64,000 bases of DNA, taken from assembly GCF_020166495.1 (NCBI RefSeq), contig NZ_JAINZS010000006.1, positions 310,001 through 374,000 on the forward strand. Direction: 5' to 3'. Source of the DNA: Robertkochia aurantiaca. GTDB taxonomy: Bacteria; Bacteroidota; Bacteroidia; Flavobacteriales; Flavobacteriaceae. The translations under genes and the position numbers were made by a program. The notes beneath the pieces are model-generated. The model saw only the letters and a list, made by a program, of their open reading frames with translations, was not told the origin of the DNA and did no database searches. Positions 62,138 through 64,000 of this stretch are shown piece by piece; positions within the stretch are counted from its first letter, which is position 1; the number at the start of each line of letters is the position of its first letter.

Positions 62138-64000
62138 TTATTGTTTTACGATGTCGTCGATATAGAAATCTCCGGCGGTAGTGCCGGGACCGTCGATAAA
62201 TATTACCATGGTTCCGTATTGTCCGGTGGGTATGAAAGGTTCACCGGCACCCTGGGTTCCGTCGATATAGCTTTTGATCGCATCATTTGCGAAATCAAAG
62301 GTCAGGGTTTCCCATCCGCTTCCGCTGTGATTGGCGGTTACCTCGGTTTGTCTTTCACCATTCAGTCCACCTTCGAACTTCAGTAGTACGGGAACTGCCG
62401 CATTCGACCATACCTTCATGGTGATCACCTTGTTTCCAACGCTGAAATCAGCGGCGTTGTCAAGGTTAAAGAATCCACCTTCCCAATTCACACCTGAGTT
62501 GGTGATCTGTCCGACCATTGAAGCTTCTGTATTGGTTCCTGACAGATCAGGATTCTCAACAACCTGATAAGAAGCACCGTTAAAGGTACCGAAATCATAG
62601 GCTACATATGGATTGTCAAAATCAATTGGCAATGACAGGGGTTCAGAGGTGAATGCCAGGTGAGCAACATCATCGATGTAAAAATCACCTGCAGTGGTTC
62701 CCGGACCATCGATAAAGAGGGTCATCACACCATATTGTCCGGTTGGCACGAAAGGTTCACCGGCACCCTGGGTACCATCGATATAACTTTTGATCGCATC
62801 AGTAGCGAAGTCAAAGGTGAGAATTTCCCAACCGCTTCCTGAGTGATTGGCAGAAACCTCGGTTTGTCTTTCACCATTAATACCACCTTCGAATTTCAAT
62901 AATACCGGAACAGGGGTGTTCGCCCAAACCCTCATGGCGATGGTTTTGTTCTCAACCGAGAAATCAACTGGTTCTCCCAAAGTAAAGGCTCCACCTTCCC
63001 AATTCACTCCTGAGTTGGTGATCTTGCCCACCGTGCCTGTGCTGGTATTCGCACCTGAAGCGTCAGGATTGGCAACCACCTCGAAAGAGGTTCCGTTAAA
63101 CACAGCCATTTCATAATTAACTCCCGACTCGTCAAAAGTCATTGGTAATTTCAGTGCCGTAGCTGATGCATCAGCCAGCATTATATCATCAAAGAAGAAA
63201 TTCTCTCCTTGTCCGTTGGTTCCGAAATCAGGGAATACCACCACCACGTCATAGGCGTTGGCAGCATCAAAAGCTCCTACAGTAGAGGTAGCCATATCAA
63301 AACTGAGGGTTTCCCATGTATTCGCCTCCGTAGTGGTTGCGGTTACTTCTGCTGCGATATCGGGATTCGATGAATTTTCGATCTTAAAGAGAACCGGAAC
63401 ACCGGCACGTGGTGACCATACTTTCATGGAAAGAACCGAACCGGTTGAGAAATCAATTGGCTCGTCCAGTCCGAGAGCACTTCCTGCCCAAACTTCAGAT
63501 CCTGCGGTCTTTTCGATCTGCAGCACTTTGGCGCTGGTGTTTGCTCCGCTTGCATCAGGATTATCTATGATGGAAGGATTGGCTCCTCCAAAACCTCCCC
63601 AGGCATAGGCAAGTACTTCTGACTCAAAATCAAGCGGCAGGGAAAGCGTCTCTGAAGTGGTGAAGCTCACAGTGATGCTTACCACGCTTTCGACGGTTTC
63701 TGCACTGGCTCCGCGAGCGATCACTCTGATGCTGTACGTACCTTCTGCCTCGTAGGTGAAAGTAGCGGTCTCTCCGTCCATCACTGTTACAGGCTCTTCA
63801 TCCTGACCCAATCCGAAATAGATATCATATGCGGCGGCATCGGCTGCACTTGGGGTAACGTTCACAGTCAGGTTGGAGGTTGCAATATCAACCACCAGGT
63901 CTGATGGCTTGGTAAAGGAAATGTTTACCACGCGAACCAGTTCGCTGGTCAAACCTGTAAGACCTACAGCTACCACACGAAGGTTGTATTGACCCTCTGC
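62138..64000 (-). CDS. exported glycan-binding protein of PKD and triplicated beta-sandwich domains, 5' end beyond window
   Basis: A frame of at least 620 codons running off the right edge; the real N-terminus and lipobox are outside. Visible part: end of one PKD-like domain, a second PKD-like domain (FTKPSDLVVDIATSNLTVNVTPSAADAAAYDIYFG ... SVVSITVSF), then three tandem copies of a beta-sandwich, each with a DNA period of 516 bases (172 residues). Copies share NPDxSGxNTxxxV, (V)WEGGxFxL, FSxxxKxIxMKVW, PVLLKFEGG and DFYIDDI. Copies 2 and 3 are nearly identical in sequence, so a recent duplication; the first is more divergent. It matches no family with certainty; likely a surface glycan-binding lipoprotein of the PUL. 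Confidence 0.8.
   Translation of the reverse strand, partial: AEGQYNLRVVAVGLTGLTSELVRVVNISFTKPSDLVVDIATSNLTVNVTPSAADAAAYDIYFGLGQDEEPVTVMDGETATFTYEAEGTYSIRVIARGASAETVESVVSITVSFTTSETLSLPLDFESEVLAYAWGGFGGANPSIIDNPDASGANTSAKVLQIEKTAGSEVWAGSALGLDEPIDFSTGSVLSMKVWSPRAGVPVLFKIENSSNPDIAAEVTATTTEANTWETLSFDMATSTVGAFDAANAYDVVVVFPDFGTNGQGENFFFDDIMLADASATALKLPMTFDESGVNYEMAVFNGTSFEVVANPDASGANTSTGTVGKITNSGVNWEGGAFTLGEPVDFSVENKTIAMRVWANTPVPVLLKFEGGINGERQTEVSANHSGSGWEILTFDFATDAIKSYIDGTQGAGEPFVPTGQYGVMTLFIDGPGTTAGDFYIDDVAHLAFTSEPLSLPIDFDNPYVAYDFGTFNGASYQVVENPDLSGTNTEASMVGQITNSGVNWEGGFFNLDNAADFSVGNKVITMKVWSNAAVPVLLKFEGGLNGERQTEVTANHSGSGWETLTFDFANDAIKSYIDGTQGAGEPFIPTGQYGTMVIFIDGPGTTAGDFYIDDIVKQ
62145..63660 (-). 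repeat. three tandem intragenic 516-bp domain repeats
   Basis: Corresponding bases recur at 62155, 62671 and 63187 (offset exactly 516 twice). The two lower-coordinate copies are almost the same over long stretches, for example GTTCACCGGCACCCTGGGT in both; the copy nearest the right edge is clearly divergent. Confidence 0.85.

Noticed and set aside
57380-64000. Complete PUL with SusC/SusD
   Set aside because: No SusC or SusD is inside the window; only expected beyond the right edge.

Overview
The window looks like chromosomal DNA of a marine-type member of the Bacteroidota, most likely family Flavobacteriaceae. The evidence is taken from the sequence: many lipoproteins and secreted proteins with short signal peptides, start regions without Shine-Dalgarno motifs, Bacteroidota-type -7 boxes (TAnnTTTG) a few bases before start codons, a TonB-dependent receptor with an N-terminal carboxypeptidase-D-like domain, a putative type IX secretion tail, a DUF1800/DUF1501 pair and a polysaccharide utilisation locus (PUL). 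I cannot name a genus. No phage, plasmid, CRISPR array or intact insertion sequence was seen.

Layout. 0-2.6 kb: 3' part of a YfcC-type transporter, a small membrane protein and a secreted PepSY-like protein. 2.6-6.5 kb: a sigma-54-type response regulator and, convergent to it, a hybrid histidine kinase with receiver and HPt domains, probably one phosphorelay. 6.5-9.7 kb: a TPP riboswitch ahead of a TonB-dependent receptor (probable outer-membrane thiamin transporter), then a Rieske-like lipoprotein. 9.7-13.3 kb: greA, a Tat-exported hydroxypyruvate-isomerase-like protein and a four-gene minus-strand operon (Rossmann oxidoreductase, VOC, CYTH, YCII lipoprotein). 13.3-17.8 kb: dinB, a cysteine-less LOV-like PAS protein, an exonuclease/GIY-YIG fusion and an MFS transporter. 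17.9-18.3 kb: tRNA-Arg(CCU), its terminator and two imperfect repeats. 18.4-26.6 kb: a lipoprotein, an M13 peptidase, a repeat-rich gap, a TPR-like protein, a Rossmann protein, a membrane M28 peptidase, a CBS protein and a small zinc-finger protein. 26.6-36.4 kb: VPS10/BNR protein, HNH endonuclease, GNAT-nitrilase fusion, short SSB, a 54-residue Lys/Cys-rich protein (TTG start), ferritin, Tex and an HDAC-like deacetylase. 36.8-51.8 kb: metG, DUF1501/DUF1800 pair, yraN, an ACT-like protein, mfd, an amidohydrolase, galE, a DegT aminotransferase and kdtA. 51.9-56.6 kb: a hendecad-repeat lipoprotein followed by an AT-rich run of orphan small secreted or membrane proteins with a possible transposase scrap. 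56.6-57.4 kb: an SRAP (HMCES/YedK) protein. 57.4-64 kb: a minus-strand beta-glucan (laminarin-like) PUL with GH16, GH3, a lipoprotein GH16 and a repeat-built glycan-binding protein cut by the window end; SusC/SusD would be expected just beyond it.

How it works together. The right end reads as a beta-1,3-glucan degradation module: surface binding protein and lipoprotein GH16 cut the polymer, GH3 releases glucose. The TPP riboswitch ties the 6.8-kb receptor to thiamin supply. dinB, the exonuclease/GIY-YIG fusion, mfd, SSB and SRAP are DNA repair or tolerance functions scattered through the window rather than one operon. The least explained parts are the 52-56 kb orphan island, the tRNA-adjacent repeats, the hendecad lipoprotein and the palindromes before the response regulator and ssb.
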